Origin: Dehalococcoidia bacterium
Lineage (GTDB): Bacteria > Chloroflexota > Dehalococcoidia > Tepidiformales > Tepidiformaceae
Assembly (NCBI GenBank): GCA_020847985.1
Contig: JADLBC010000033.1
Span: 1-58,200 of the forward strand
Direction: 5' to 3'
DNA: 58,200 nt
The notes beneath the pieces were generated by a model that saw only the letters and a program-made list of their open reading frames with translations, was not told the DNA's origin and did not search any database. Within the stretch, counting starts at the first letter, position 1. The number at the start of each line of letters is the position of its first letter. Shown here one piece after another: positions 1 to 7,913 of this stretch. Position numbers and translations under genes: made by a program.

Positions 1-295
1 CCTCCGTGTGGTCTTGGTTTTCGTCAACCGCAACCCAACGGAATGGCCCTCTCTCAGTCAAGCAATCTGCTTATGCTGATGACTCATTCCTGTCCACAAC
101 CCTCGTGGTCACTACACCTAGGCGGGGGCCCTCTCAGCGAATCCCCGGATTGCGATATGGGCGGTATTGTGCGTTGCCTGCGCAACGTTTACCCGGGGCC
201 GGGTTTACACGCTTTTTGCATTCCCGTTGCGGTTTGCGCAAGTTTCACGGGATGTCCGCAGGTACGTTCGGGCTGCTCCTGAAGCAGTTTGAGAG
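1..295. other. Upstream region without a supported gene
   Basis: No convincing coding frame is seen. Short open frames here have no recognisable product. A small inverted repeat (ACCCGG/CCGGGT) lies near 190-204. The region probably carries the promoter of the secreted protein that starts at 296, and the 3' end of something cut off by the window edge cannot be excluded. I looked for a cyclic-di-AMP (ydaO) riboswitch because these often precede cell-wall hydrolases, but could not recognise its conserved core. Confidence 0.4.
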
Positions 296-1378
296 GTGCC
301 TGTGTTTTACCGGCTCGTTGATCTCCGATTGATGTTCGTTCTTCTCGTAGGGGTTTTGGCGGTGGCGGGCGCGGCGCCCTCGGCGTCGCGGGCGGCGGGC
401 GAAGAGAGCCCCATCGCGAACACGGCGCTCAAGTACGTGGGCAGCCACGGCGGGCAGTGCTGGACGTTCATGCAGCAGGTGGTCTTCGAGGCGACGGGCA
501 AGCGCGTGGGCAACGACTACCGCGCGGGCTACTTCGAGGCGGGCGCGACGGAGGTCTCGGCGGCCGAGGCGAAGGCCGGGGACATCATCCAGGTCGCGGA
601 CGATGACGACACGAGCCCGTGGGCATCGTACCGGGGCCTGCACACCGCGATCGTGCTGGAGAACCTCGGCAACGGCCGCTTCAACGCGGTCGATTCGAAC
701 CAGAACTGGGACGAAATGGTACGGCTGCGGCCCGGGTACGAACCGTACCGGCTGGCGGCGGCGAGCGGGCTCGATGTGCACATCTACCGCATCACCGGAG
801 GGGCAGCGCCGGCCGTGCCGGTTTCGTTCGCGACGGGCGATGCCGCGACGGTGGCGCCGGACTCCGGCTGCCTGAACCTGCGCAGCGAGCCGTCGCTCAA
901 GGGGAGCGTGCTGACCTGCCTGAAGGCGGGCACGGCGGCGAACGTGACCGGCGAACCGGTGAGCGCGGACGGCTTCACCTGGGTGAAGGTCGAGGCCGCG
1001 GGCAAGACGGGGTGGGTCGCGGCGCGCTACCTGGCGAAGACACAGAGCCCGGCCACGGCGGCCGCGGTCGAGCCGCCCCCGGCCACGGTTTCGGAGCCAC
1101 CGGCGGCCACCGCGCCCGCGACGGATGCCCCCGCAGTCGATGCCCCCGCGACGGCGAAGGAACCGGCGGCGGTGCTGGCGAAGGTCGATAACAGCCCGGG
1201 CTGCCTGCGCGTGCGCAAGGAGCCGGGCACGGGCGCGGGCATCCTCGACTGCCTCCCGGCGGCGACCGCGGTGGCGATCATCGATGGTCCGGTGGATGCG
1301 AGCGGGCTGGCATGGGTGAAGGTGGTGGTCGAAGGGCGCGTGACGGGATGGGTCGCGAGCGCGTTCCTCCTCCAGTAG
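296..1378 (+). CDS. Secreted NlpC/P60- or CHAP-like protein with two SH3 domains
   Basis: A predicted exported cell-wall protein of 360 residues. A hydrophobic signal segment covers about residues 13-34. Residues 38-165 look like a cysteine amidase/peptidase fold: a Cys in GGQCW (about 55), a His in GLHTAIV (about 116) and a polar Asn/Gln stretch near 135 fit a catalytic triad. An Ala/Pro/Thr linker separates two bacterial SH3 repeats (about 186-250 and 297-360), each with a Cys pair around LNLR or LRVR motifs. Such SH3 domains usually bind peptidoglycan. The start is GTG at 296; an in-frame ATG at 332 would still leave a complete signal peptide. Export and the SH3 repeats are well supported; hydrolase activity is inferred. 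Confidence 0.8.
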   Translation: MPVFYRLVDLRLMFVLLVGVLAVAGAAPSASRAAGEESPIANTALKYVGSHGGQCWTFMQQVVFEATGKRVGNDYRAGYFEAGATEVSAAEAKAGDIIQVADDDDTSPWASYRGLHTAIVLENLGNGRFNAVDSNQNWDEMVRLRPGYEPYRLAAASGLDVHIYRITGGAAPAVPVSFATGDAATVAPDSGCLNLRSEPSLKGSVLTCLKAGTAANVTGEPVSADGFTWVKVEAAGKTGWVAARYLAKTQSPATAAAVEPPPATVSEPPAATAPATDAPAVDAPATAKEPAAVLAKVDNSPGCLRVRKEPGTGAGILDCLPAATAVAIIDGPVDASGLAWVKVVVEGRVTGWVASAFLLQ

Positions 1379-1423
1379 CGTGCGCGGGTTGACCGCGTTC
1401 GCCGCCCGGCCCACCGTTTGGGC

Positions 1424-2275
1424 GTGACGAACGAGGGGACCCGGATCGGGATCATTGGCGCCGGCCGCACAGCGATGTCGCTGGGGCCGGCGCTTTCGCG
1501 TGCCGGGTACGGCGTGGTCGCGGTCGCGAGCCGGGAGCGGCAATCGGCGCGGCGCCTGGCCGAGGCGATCGGTGGCGGCGTTCGGGTGACGGGCGCCGAA
1601 GCGGTGGTGGATGCGGCGGAGTTGGTGTTCCTGACGCTGCCGGATGGCGCGATCGCGGGGGAGGCGGCGCGGCTGCCGTGGCGCGCCGGGCAGGCGGCGG
1701 TGCACTGCAGCGGCGCGCTCGGGTTGGAGGTGCTCGCGGACGTGCGCGCGGCGAACGGGCTCGCGGGGTGCCTGCATCCCTTGCAGACATTCCCTTCGCG
1801 CGAGCCCGAGCCGGGGCGGTTCGCGGAGGCGTGGTGCGGGATCGAAGGCGACGGGGCGCTGGCGGGGATGCTGGAGGCGATGGTCACCGCGATGGGCGCA
1901 AGGCCGTTTTCGCTCGCGGGCATTGACCGGGCGGCGTATCACGCGGCGGCGGTATTCGCGAGCAACTTCGTGGTGGCGTTGATGGCGGCCGCGGGACGGG
2001 CGTGGGAGGCGGCGGGCTTGCCGGGCGAGGTCGTGCGGGAGGCACTGGCGCCGTTGCTGCTGGCGAGTGCTTCGAACGCGGCGGCGAAGCCTTCGCTGGC
2101 GGCGTTGAGCGGGCCGGTCGCGCGTGGCGATGCGGGCACTGTCGCGCGGCAGCTGGAGGCGCTGGCGGGCGAGCCGGACCTTCGCGCGCTCTACGTGGCG
2201 CTAACGCGGGAGCTGACCCGGTTCGCGCCCGAGGACGCGACGGCGCGCGCGGCGATCCGGGCGCTGCTGGGGTAG
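1424..2275 (+). CDS. Rossmann-fold DUF2520 domain protein
   Basis: A predicted NAD(P)-binding protein of about 283 residues. The N-terminus has the dinucleotide-binding glycine pattern GIIGAGRTAMSL. The middle carries the HPLQTFP motif, and the C-terminal half is the helical DUF2520 region related to 6-phosphogluconate-dehydrogenase-like dimerisation domains. Proteins with this architecture are often near pantothenate genes and are thought to be oxidoreductases; the substrate is unknown. GTG at 1424 was chosen because it places the first beta strand near the N-terminus as usual. A TTG two codons upstream (1418) is possible. It sits between the SH3 protein and the VOC enzyme on the same strand. 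Confidence 0.82.
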   Translation: MTNEGTRIGIIGAGRTAMSLGPALSRAGYGVVAVASRERQSARRLAEAIGGGVRVTGAEAVVDAAELVFLTLPDGAIAGEAARLPWRAGQAAVHCSGALGLEVLADVRAANGLAGCLHPLQTFPSREPEPGRFAEAWCGIEGDGALAGMLEAMVTAMGARPFSLAGIDRAAYHAAAVFASNFVVALMAAAGRAWEAAGLPGEVVREALAPLLLASASNAAAKPSLAALSGPVARGDAGTVARQLEALAGEPDLRALYVALTRELTRFAPEDATARAAIRALLG

Positions 2276-2332
2276 CACGGGCGGGCGCCGCGCGCGTATG
2301 GTCGCCCCACTACGAACCAGTGAGGAAGCCCA

Positions 2333-2728
2333 ATGTTCAACGGTGTGGACCATGTCGTCATCGCGGTGAAGGACCTGGACGCGGCGATCGGGCGGTACGA
2401 GACGATCTACGGCACGGGCGTGAGCGACCGCAGCGATGCTCCCGCGGCGGGCATGGCGATGGCGTTCTTCCGCTTCGGCGATTCGTACATCGAACTCGTC
2501 TCGGCGACGGGCGACGCGGGACCGATCGCGAAGCGGCTGGCGGAACAGGGCGAGGGTGTGCACCTCGTCGCGATGAAGGTCGACGACATCGACGCGACGG
2601 TGGCGGAGCTGCGCGAGAAGGGCATCCGGCTCGTCGGCGACCCGGGGCCGGGGAATCCGGTGAAGGGGCAGGTCTTCGTCCACCCGTCCGTGACCGGCGG
2701 TGTGCTCACGCAGCTGGTCCAGCGGTAG
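2333..2728 (+). CDS. VOC-family enzyme, methylmalonyl-CoA epimerase-like
   Basis: A 131-residue vicinal-oxygen-chelate protein with two beta-alpha-beta-beta-beta modules. It opens with VDHVVIAVKDLDAA, typical of methylmalonyl-CoA epimerases. Expected metal ligands are visible as His7, Glu54 and His77. The fourth position, normally a Glu in a GVLIELVQ-like ending, is Gln127 here (GVLTQLVQ). A metal-dependent epimerase or lyase role is plausible, but this substitution makes the exact reaction uncertain. AGGAAG lies upstream of the ATG, and a TATGGT box lies about 30 bases before it, so this gene has a leader. Its last 23 bases overlap the 3' end of the convergent LuxR-type gene. Confidence 0.75.
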   Translation: MFNGVDHVVIAVKDLDAAIGRYETIYGTGVSDRSDAPAAGMAMAFFRFGDSYIELVSATGDAGPIAKRLAEQGEGVHLVAMKVDDIDATVAELREKGIRLVGDPGPGNPVKGQVFVHPSVTGGVLTQLVQR

Positions 2729-2999
2729 GGCGATCGAAATTCGGGTTGTCAGAACCTCGACCTTGGGTTCCGCCAAGCAGGTCATCCACTTCGACGACGC
2801 GCATCAGGAGCGCCCGTAGGACCATGTGGCCATCGTTCGCCGCGTCCAGCCGCTTCCGCGCTTCAGTCAGGTGGCGCCGAACTGTGCGTGGCTGGAGAAC
2901 GAGAGCCTCGGCGATCTCGCGAGGCTCGGCACCCCGGAGGTACAGCACAAGCACCGCACGCTGGGTCGAAGTCAGCAGGTTCGCCGCCTGAACCGGCAT
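2706..2999 (-). CDS. Small LuxR/GerE-type helix-turn-helix regulator
   Basis: A 97-residue DNA-binding protein with little beyond a LuxR-type domain (about residues 8-65). It starts with LTSTQRAVLVLYLRGAEPREIAEAL, continues with a recognition helix in PRTVRRHLTEARKRL, and lacks any receiver or sensor domain. The ATG at 2999 was preferred over an upstream in-frame start at 3050, because a TATGTT box ends six bases before it, as in several other genes here. It is divergent from the secreted protein at 3112, which it may regulate (inference). Its base composition is less GC-rich than the surrounding genes. Confidence 0.72.
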   Translation of the reverse strand: MPVQAANLLTSTQRAVLVLYLRGAEPREIAEALVLQPRTVRRHLTEARKRLDAANDGHMVLRALLMRVVEVDDLLGGTQGRGSDNPNFDRPTAGPAA

Positions 3000-3005
3000 T
3001 TCCGA

Positions 3006-3011
3006 AACATA
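3006..3011 (-). promoter_or_regulatory. -10 box (TATGTT) of the LuxR-type gene
   Basis: TATGTT reads toward the regulator gene and ends six bases before its ATG, with no Shine-Dalgarno sequence between. This suggests a leaderless transcript. Confidence 0.5.
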
Positions 3012-3111
3012 CCAGATCAGGCGAAGAACGAAAACCTCGCGTATGGTCAAAAGGCCATATTCAGCTCAGCACTCGAAGTCTAATGTGGCCCGGACAAACG
3101 GAGGTCATGTG

Positions 3112-3666
3112 ATGACTCGAGCCGGAGGCTTTTCGAAGATCGCACGCGCTGCTGTGATTGCCATCGCATTCATGCTAGGAGCCTCAGCCGTTGCTGGGGT
3201 TCGAGCAAGCCAATACAACAATGTATTCATTCCTTGGGGAAACTCCACATCTGCCGTATATCCTTCCTCCACTTACGGAGTATGCGTGCTAAATGGAGTA
3301 AACTACGGCTTTAGTTGGTGGCACAGCCTCGGTTATCATACTGAGGCATATCAGAATCCCAAGAACGTGGAATTTCATTACCTCGACTGGTATGGAGGGG
3401 GCTCGAATGCCCCATGGCTTAACCTGAAGTACCATCGCGGAAGGATCATCCCGCACGCGCCTGGCACGATCGTCAATATCAGCGGTCTGTGGGGAAAGCC
3501 ATTGGATGTGTACGACTATACTGCATGGCTTTGGACCTACGTTCCCTGGTCGATCTCCCTTCCTCCGGAAGTGATGTCAGAGTTCGCCAAATATGATTCT
3601 GGAGACGGGTGGGTATATCCGTGCGGTGGCCATAGCAGTGTGAGCTACTGGACACCTGGGACCTAG
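3112..3666 (+). CDS. Secreted protein of unknown function, atypical composition
   Basis: A 184-residue protein I do not recognise. A signal peptide is clear (hydrophobic AAVIAIAFMLGASAVAGV followed by RAS). The mature part is rich in Trp, Tyr and Gly, with two Cys (in YGVCVL and YPCGG) that could form a disulfide. It has no transmembrane segment or known catalytic motif. The ATG at 3112 is preceded by GGAGG at 3100-3104 with ideal spacing, so the longer frame from 3043 is not used. Many codons end in A or T, unlike neighbouring genes, which suggests recent acquisition. It may be controlled by the divergent LuxR-type gene. Confidence 0.75.
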   Translation: MTRAGGFSKIARAAVIAIAFMLGASAVAGVRASQYNNVFIPWGNSTSAVYPSSTYGVCVLNGVNYGFSWWHSLGYHTEAYQNPKNVEFHYLDWYGGGSNAPWLNLKYHRGRIIPHAPGTIVNISGLWGKPLDVYDYTAWLWTYVPWSISLPPEVMSEFAKYDSGDGWVYPCGGHSSVSYWTPGT

Positions 3667-3731
3667 AGTAATCTTTCGTTTTGCGGGCGCCGTTCAACAA
3701 CGTTGCTTGCGCATTCAGATGGAGGCAGGCT

Positions 3732-4253
3732 GTGGCTATTAATCGTCAATCGGGGCGGGTGATGTCGCTGGTTGCCGTCGCACTCGTGGCGGGCGGGGTG
3801 GTGGCGTTCGTCGCGACCGGGAGCCGGGGGCGTTCGGAGCCGGAGGACCGGGCGCAGGTCGTCGTCCCCGCCGGGTCGCTGGCGGAGGAGGCTCGCAAGG
3901 CGAGCGCGTTGGCCGGGTTCGATGTCGTGGCGCCGGTGCTGCCGGTGGGCTTCGAGCTGACGGGGATGAAGGTCGATGCGCCCGAGCATGGCCCGGTCCA
4001 CGAGGTGTCGATGGCGTTCAAGGGGCCGTTCCCGATTTCGATCACGCAGTCCTCGGCGCCGGTGGCCGTCACGGATGCGGAGACGCTGGTGAGCCCCGTG
4101 GTGGGCGCGACGCTGGTCCGCGCGCGGTCGGATTTCGGGTTCACCGGGTACACGCTGACCACGAAGACGCGAAGCTACGAGCTGCTGGTGGAGACGAAGT
4201 TCGGGATGGATGAGGGCGAGGCGGCGAAGATCCTGGCGTCGATGGTGCGCTGA
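3732..4253 (+). CDS. Membrane-anchored protein of unknown function
   Basis: A 173-residue protein with one N-terminal hydrophobic segment (about residues 10-29) and an extracytoplasmic domain. That domain contains PVLPVGFELTGMKVD, a pattern also seen in DUF4367-type domains of anti-sigma-like and outer-layer proteins; this relation is tentative. The GTG at 3732 was chosen for the GGAGG at 3721-3725. The composition returns to the GC-rich norm of the window. It ends one base from the convergent YqeK gene. Confidence 0.6.
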   Translation: MAINRQSGRVMSLVAVALVAGGVVAFVATGSRGRSEPEDRAQVVVPAGSLAEEARKASALAGFDVVAPVLPVGFELTGMKVDAPEHGPVHEVSMAFKGPFPISITQSSAPVAVTDAETLVSPVVGATLVRARSDFGFTGYTLTTKTRSYELLVETKFGMDEGEAAKILASMVR

Positions 4254-4254
4254 G

Positions 4255-4893
4255 TCAGTCGAGGTCGTACTGCCAGCCGGGGATGCGGCCGGGGAGGCCG
4301 GCCTCGGCGTGATGGGCGCGCACCCACTCCTCGCGGGCGTGCCAGTGGGCGGTGTAGCTGTCGTAGCCGTGGGCGCGCTCATCGACCCATTTCCAATCGG
4401 CCCAGCAGAGGAGCGCGAGGTCGAGGTCGCGGCGGGCGATGCGGCGGATGGCCTCCATAACGGGCGTGCGCGTGCGTTTGCGCTTCTCGACCTTGTCGGC
4501 GATGAGGATGACCTTCGCGAGCATGGGCATTTGGGCGAGCCCGGCGGTGTGGTCGCGAACGGCGGCGAGGGCCTCATCATCGGTGACCTTGAAGCGTTCG
4601 CGCATGACGGCGGCGGCGAGGGGGCCGTGGAGCATGATGGGCGCGGCTTCGTCCTCGGGCCCGATGGCGACGCCGGCCTCGCGCGAGAGACGGAGAAGGT
4701 CGGCCGGGGCGTGGGCGCGAAAGAGGTCGTGCCCCCAGGTCGCGAGCTGCGTGCGTTCGGGGTCGATATCCCAGTGGCGGGCGAGGTCGAGGGCTTCGTC
4801 GAGGACACGGCGGACGTGCTTGAGGAGCCCTTCGGGGCGGGATTCGAACTCCTCGATGATGGCCTCGACCTGGGCCCGGATCGACTTCGCCAT
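4255..4893 (-). CDS. yqeK: HD-domain hydrolase, YqeK-like (Ap4A hydrolase family)
   Basis: A 212-residue HD-superfamily metal phosphohydrolase. Ligand motifs appear in order: His in LLKHVRR, GHD, LHGPLAA, the histidine of RDHTAG, and Asp in IADKVEKRKR. This arrangement matches YqeK, whose Gram-positive members hydrolyse diadenosine tetraphosphate symmetrically to two ADP. The C-terminus carries an extra Trp/His-rich segment of about 35 residues. Its ATG overlaps the stop of the HIT gene by one base (TGATG), so the two are probably translated together. It is the last gene of the men-HIT-yqeK run. The substrate is inferred from the family. Confidence 0.8.
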   Translation of the reverse strand: MAKSIRAQVEAIIEEFESRPEGLLKHVRRVLDEALDLARHWDIDPERTQLATWGHDLFRAHAPADLLRLSREAGVAIGPEDEAAPIMLHGPLAAAVMRERFKVTDDEALAAVRDHTAGLAQMPMLAKVILIADKVEKRKRTRTPVMEAIRRIARRDLDLALLCWADWKWVDERAHGYDSYTAHWHAREEWVRAHHAEAGLPGRIPGWQYDLD

Positions 4894-5234
4894 CAGCCTT
4901 CGGGCCCGAGCGGGCGGCCCCCGACGAGGTGGAGATGGAGGTGCGAGATGGTCATGCCGGCGGCTTCGCCGACGTTGAAGGCGAGGCGATAGCCAGACTC
5001 GGCGACGCCCTCGATGTCGGCGGCCTCGGTGGCGAGTTCGAACATCGCGCCGAGGGTCGCGCCATCCTCCATGCCGAGGTCGCGCGCCCAGCCGATGTGC
5101 CGCCTGGGGATGATGAGGGCGTGCACGGGCGCACGGGGATTTATGTCGCGAATGGCGAAGGCGGCGGCATTTTCGGCCACGCGGGGCACATCGACTTCGC
5201 CGGCGGCCATCTTGCAGAAGAGGCAATCGCTCAC
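4893..5234 (-). CDS. HIT-family (histidine triad) nucleotide hydrolase
   Basis: A 113-residue protein of the Hint branch. It starts CLFCKMAAGEVD (zinc-type Cys pair), has the ALIIPRRHIGWARDL segment, and ends with the catalytic HLHLH triad. Hint proteins remove phosphoramidate- or AMP-linked groups from nucleotides. The GTG at 5234 is supported by AAGGAG a few bases upstream; a TTG at 5264 would extend the product but has no ribosome site. It follows menE by 33 bases and overlaps yqeK. Confidence 0.9.
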   Translation of the reverse strand: MSDCLFCKMAAGEVDVPRVAENAAAFAIRDINPRAPVHALIIPRRHIGWARDLGMEDGATLGAMFELATEAADIEGVAESGYRLAFNVGEAAGMTISHLHLHLVGGRPLGPEG

Positions 5235-5267
5235 GTCGGTCTCCTTCGCGGCGGATTGTAGCAATCG

Positions 5268-6719
5268 TCAGGTGAACAGGGTGCGGACGATGTGACGCTG
5301 GATCTTGCCGCTGGCGGTCGCCGGGAGCGAGCCGGTCACCAGGTAGCGGCGGGGAAGCTTGTAGGGGGCGATGCGCTCGCGCAGGTAGGCATCGAAGGTG
5401 GCCGCCGGGTCTTCCGAGGGCGTGCGAAGGACGAGCGCGGCGGCGACGGCCTGGCCCCAGCGCGCATCCGGGATGCCGACGACGGCGGCCGCTTCGACGG
5501 CGGGGTGCTGGAGCAGGTGCCCCTCGACCTCGGCGGGGTAGACGTTTTCGCCACCGGTGACGATGAGGTCGTCGCGGCGATCGAGCACGTAGAGGAAGCC
5601 TTCGGGGTCGAGGCGGCCGATATCGCCGGTGTGGAGCCAGCCATCGCGGAGGGCGCGGGCCGTGGCCTCGGGGTTGCCCAGGTAGCCCGCGGTGACGGTG
5701 ACGCCGGACACGAGGATCTCGCCGGGCTCGCCAGCGGGCGCGTCGATGCGGAGGCGGGTGCAGAGCAGCGGCTTGCCGGCCGAACCGGTGTGGGTGAGCG
5801 CGTCGCCGGGGGAGAGCGTGGTGACCTGGGAGGCAGCTTCGGAGAGCCCGTAGGTCTGGAGCACGGGAAGACCACGTTCGAGGGCGCGCGCGAGGAGGTC
5901 GCGGGTGACGGGACCACCCCCCACGAGCACGCCACGCACGGACGGTGGATAGGGGAGGGCGCCGGCATCGAGCATGCGCTGGAGCATGGTGGGCACGACG
6001 GAGAGCAGCGATACGCCCTCGTCGCGGAGGGCGCGGTTGACGGCGTGCTCATCGAAGGCGGGGTGGATGACGACGGCCGTGCCGTAGATGGCGCTGCGGA
6101 GGACGATGCTGAGGCCGCCGACGTGGAAGAGCGGCATGCACGCGAGCCAGCGGTCGCCGGGGAGAACGCCCATGTTGTAGGCGGAGGCGGCGGCGCTGGC
6201 GGCGAAGTTCTCGTAGGTGAGAATGGCGCCCTTGGGGCGGCCGGTCGTCCCGGAGGTATAGATGATCGAATGCGGGGCAGCCGGGTCGTGGGTGCGAACG
6301 GAGCGACCTGGCTGTGTGCCGCCGGGGCCGGTGGTTTCGCCGCCAAGTTCGAAGATCGGCGTTTCCGTGCTCGCGGCTGCCTCGCGGGCGAGCGCGGCGG
6401 TGGGAGCGTGTGTGAGCAGGAGGCGCGCGCGGCAGTTCTCAAGCTGGTAGGCGAGTTCGGCCGGTGTGAGGCGCGCGTTCAGGGGCACGAGCACGGCATC
6501 GAGGCGGGTGACCGCGTGGACGGCCTCGACGAATTCGAGCGAGTTCAGGGCGAGGAGCGCGACATGGTGGCCGGCGGCGATGCCGCGCGTTTCGAGCACC
6601 GCCGCGAGGCCGGCGACCCGGGCATCGAGTTCGGCGTAGGTGAGGACGGTGCCATCGGCGAGGACGGCGGCGGTCGCGCCGGGGAGTGCGTGGGCGCGGT
6701 GCTGCAGCCAGTCGGGCAT
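5268..6719 (-). CDS. menE: o-Succinylbenzoate-CoA ligase
   Basis: A 483-residue ANL-superfamily adenylating enzyme that converts o-succinylbenzoate to its CoA thioester, the fifth step of this menaquinone branch. Visible motifs are the phosphate loop YTSGTTGRPKGA (about 154-165), the A5-like TYGLSEAASQ, the A7 motif LHTGDIG, RRDDLIVTGGENVYPAE, and the C-terminal Lys in ASGKIQRH. The specific assignment rests on its position as the last men gene, eight bases after menC; by sequence alone it could be another acyl-CoA ligase. Confidence 0.9.
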   Translation of the reverse strand: MPDWLQHRAHALPGATAAVLADGTVLTYAELDARVAGLAAVLETRGIAAGHHVALLALNSLEFVEAVHAVTRLDAVLVPLNARLTPAELAYQLENCRARLLLTHAPTAALAREAAASTETPIFELGGETTGPGGTQPGRSVRTHDPAAPHSIIYTSGTTGRPKGAILTYENFAASAAASAYNMGVLPGDRWLACMPLFHVGGLSIVLRSAIYGTAVVIHPAFDEHAVNRALRDEGVSLLSVVPTMLQRMLDAGALPYPPSVRGVLVGGGPVTRDLLARALERGLPVLQTYGLSEAASQVTTLSPGDALTHTGSAGKPLLCTRLRIDAPAGEPGEILVSGVTVTAGYLGNPEATARALRDGWLHTGDIGRLDPEGFLYVLDRRDDLIVTGGENVYPAEVEGHLLQHPAVEAAAVVGIPDARWGQAVAAALVLRTPSEDPAATFDAYLRERIAPYKLPRRYLVTGSLPATASGKIQRHIVRTLFT

Positions 6720-6727
6720 GGGCGCGG

Positions 6728-7867
6728 TCAGCGGCGGACCTCCTGCCAGGGACCGGTGGCGTGGGCTTCGAGCGCGGCTTCATCGAGGGTGACGCCAAGC
6801 CCCGGGATGTGGGCGATGCCGGGGAGGGTGACGCGGCCGCCTTCGACGGGGAGGACGCCGGTGACGATATCGGCGGCGAGGCGCCCGTGGGTGGCGATGC
6901 CGCAGGCGGGGCGCGGCTCATCGAGGGTGGCCGCCAGGTGCATCGCGAGAGCGGTGCCGATGCCGGCATCGAAGGTGGTGGTAACGATGGCCTCGATGGC
7001 GGCCTCGCGAGCGGCGGCGAGGATGGCGAGGGATTCGCGGAGGCCGCTGGCCATCGGCTTCACGACCACGGCGTCAATGGCGTTCGCGGCGAGGAGGGAG
7101 GCCAGTTCGGATGTCGTGCGGCAGCCTTCGTCGGCGGCGATGGGGATCGGGCTCGCGGCGCGCACGCGGGCGAGCGCCGCAGGCCCGGGCGCGGGCGGGA
7201 GGGGCTGTTCGAGCAGCACGACGCCGGCCGCGGCGAGCCGGGGAAGCGCTTCGAGGGTGGCGGCTTCGTCCCAGGCGCCGTTGGCATCGGCGCGGAGGCG
7301 GACGAACGGCCCGGCGACGGCGCGAACGGCGGCGAAGCGCTGGCGGTCGAGGTCGAACCCGGCTTTTACCTTCAGGGTGGTGAAACCGGACTGGATGGCA
7401 TCGCGGGTTTCCTCGGCGGCGCGCATCGGGTCGGGGTTATCGATGACGGCGTTGGCTTCGACCACGACATCGGCAGCGATGCCCGTGCGGGGACGGAGGA
7501 GGCGGTGGAGGGGGACGCCTTCGCCGCGCGCGAGCAGGTCGGCGACGGCGGTTTCGAGGCCACAGGTGAGGGCAGCCAGCGATCCGGGGTGTCCGCCGGC
7601 CAGCGCCGGGAGCGAACGCCAGAGGGACTCGGCGGGCGAGACGAGGAGAGCGGGCGCGATGCCGGCGAGGAGGGCGGCGCACTCCTCGACGCTCCCGCCG
7701 GTATAGGACGGCAGCGGGGAAGCTTCGCCGAGGCCGCGGCCGCCTTCGACGCCTTCGACCACGATGAGGAGCCCCTCGCGGGTGGAGGCGGTGCCGTGCG
7801 CGGCGTGTGTCTCGGCGCGCAGTGGCAGGCGGAAGGGGCGCCAGGCGACGCGCGCGAGGGGTGTCAT
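6728..7867 (-). CDS. menC: o-Succinylbenzoate synthase
   Basis: A 379-residue enolase-superfamily dehydratase that forms the aromatic ring of o-succinylbenzoate from SHCHC. The barrel shows the KVK motif (catalytic Lys), DAN and EQP metal ligands, a DEG segment, and a second catalytic Lys in VVVKPMASGL. The ATG at 7867 is the only good start in the 46-base gap after menB, though it lacks a strong ribosome site. The length resembles the longer N-acylamino-acid-racemase-like MenC enzymes rather than the roughly 320-residue E. coli form. Placement inside the men run makes the function secure. Confidence 0.93.
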   Translation of the reverse strand: MTPLARVAWRPFRLPLRAETHAAHGTASTREGLLIVVEGVEGGRGLGEASPLPSYTGGSVEECAALLAGIAPALLVSPAESLWRSLPALAGGHPGSLAALTCGLETAVADLLARGEGVPLHRLLRPRTGIAADVVVEANAVIDNPDPMRAAEETRDAIQSGFTTLKVKAGFDLDRQRFAAVRAVAGPFVRLRADANGAWDEAATLEALPRLAAAGVVLLEQPLPPAPGPAALARVRAASPIPIAADEGCRTTSELASLLAANAIDAVVVKPMASGLRESLAILAAAREAAIEAIVTTTFDAGIGTALAMHLAATLDEPRPACGIATHGRLAADIVTGVLPVEGGRVTLPGIAHIPGLGVTLDEAALEAHATGPWQEVRR

Positions 7868-7913
7868 CGCCGGGGACCGGGCCGCGGTGTCATCGACAGG
7901 GGATGATGCGGGA

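Noticed and set aside
43..332. Open frames at 6-332 and 43-282
   Set aside because: No recognisable product, and they overlap the start of the SH3 protein.
3043..3111. N-terminal extension of the secreted protein
   Set aside because: The ATG at 3112 has an ideal ribosome site and signal peptide; the extension covers the divergent promoter region.
5292..7706. 804-residue plus-strand open frame
   Set aside because: It is a shadow of menE and menC; such long antisense frames are expected in very GC-rich DNA.
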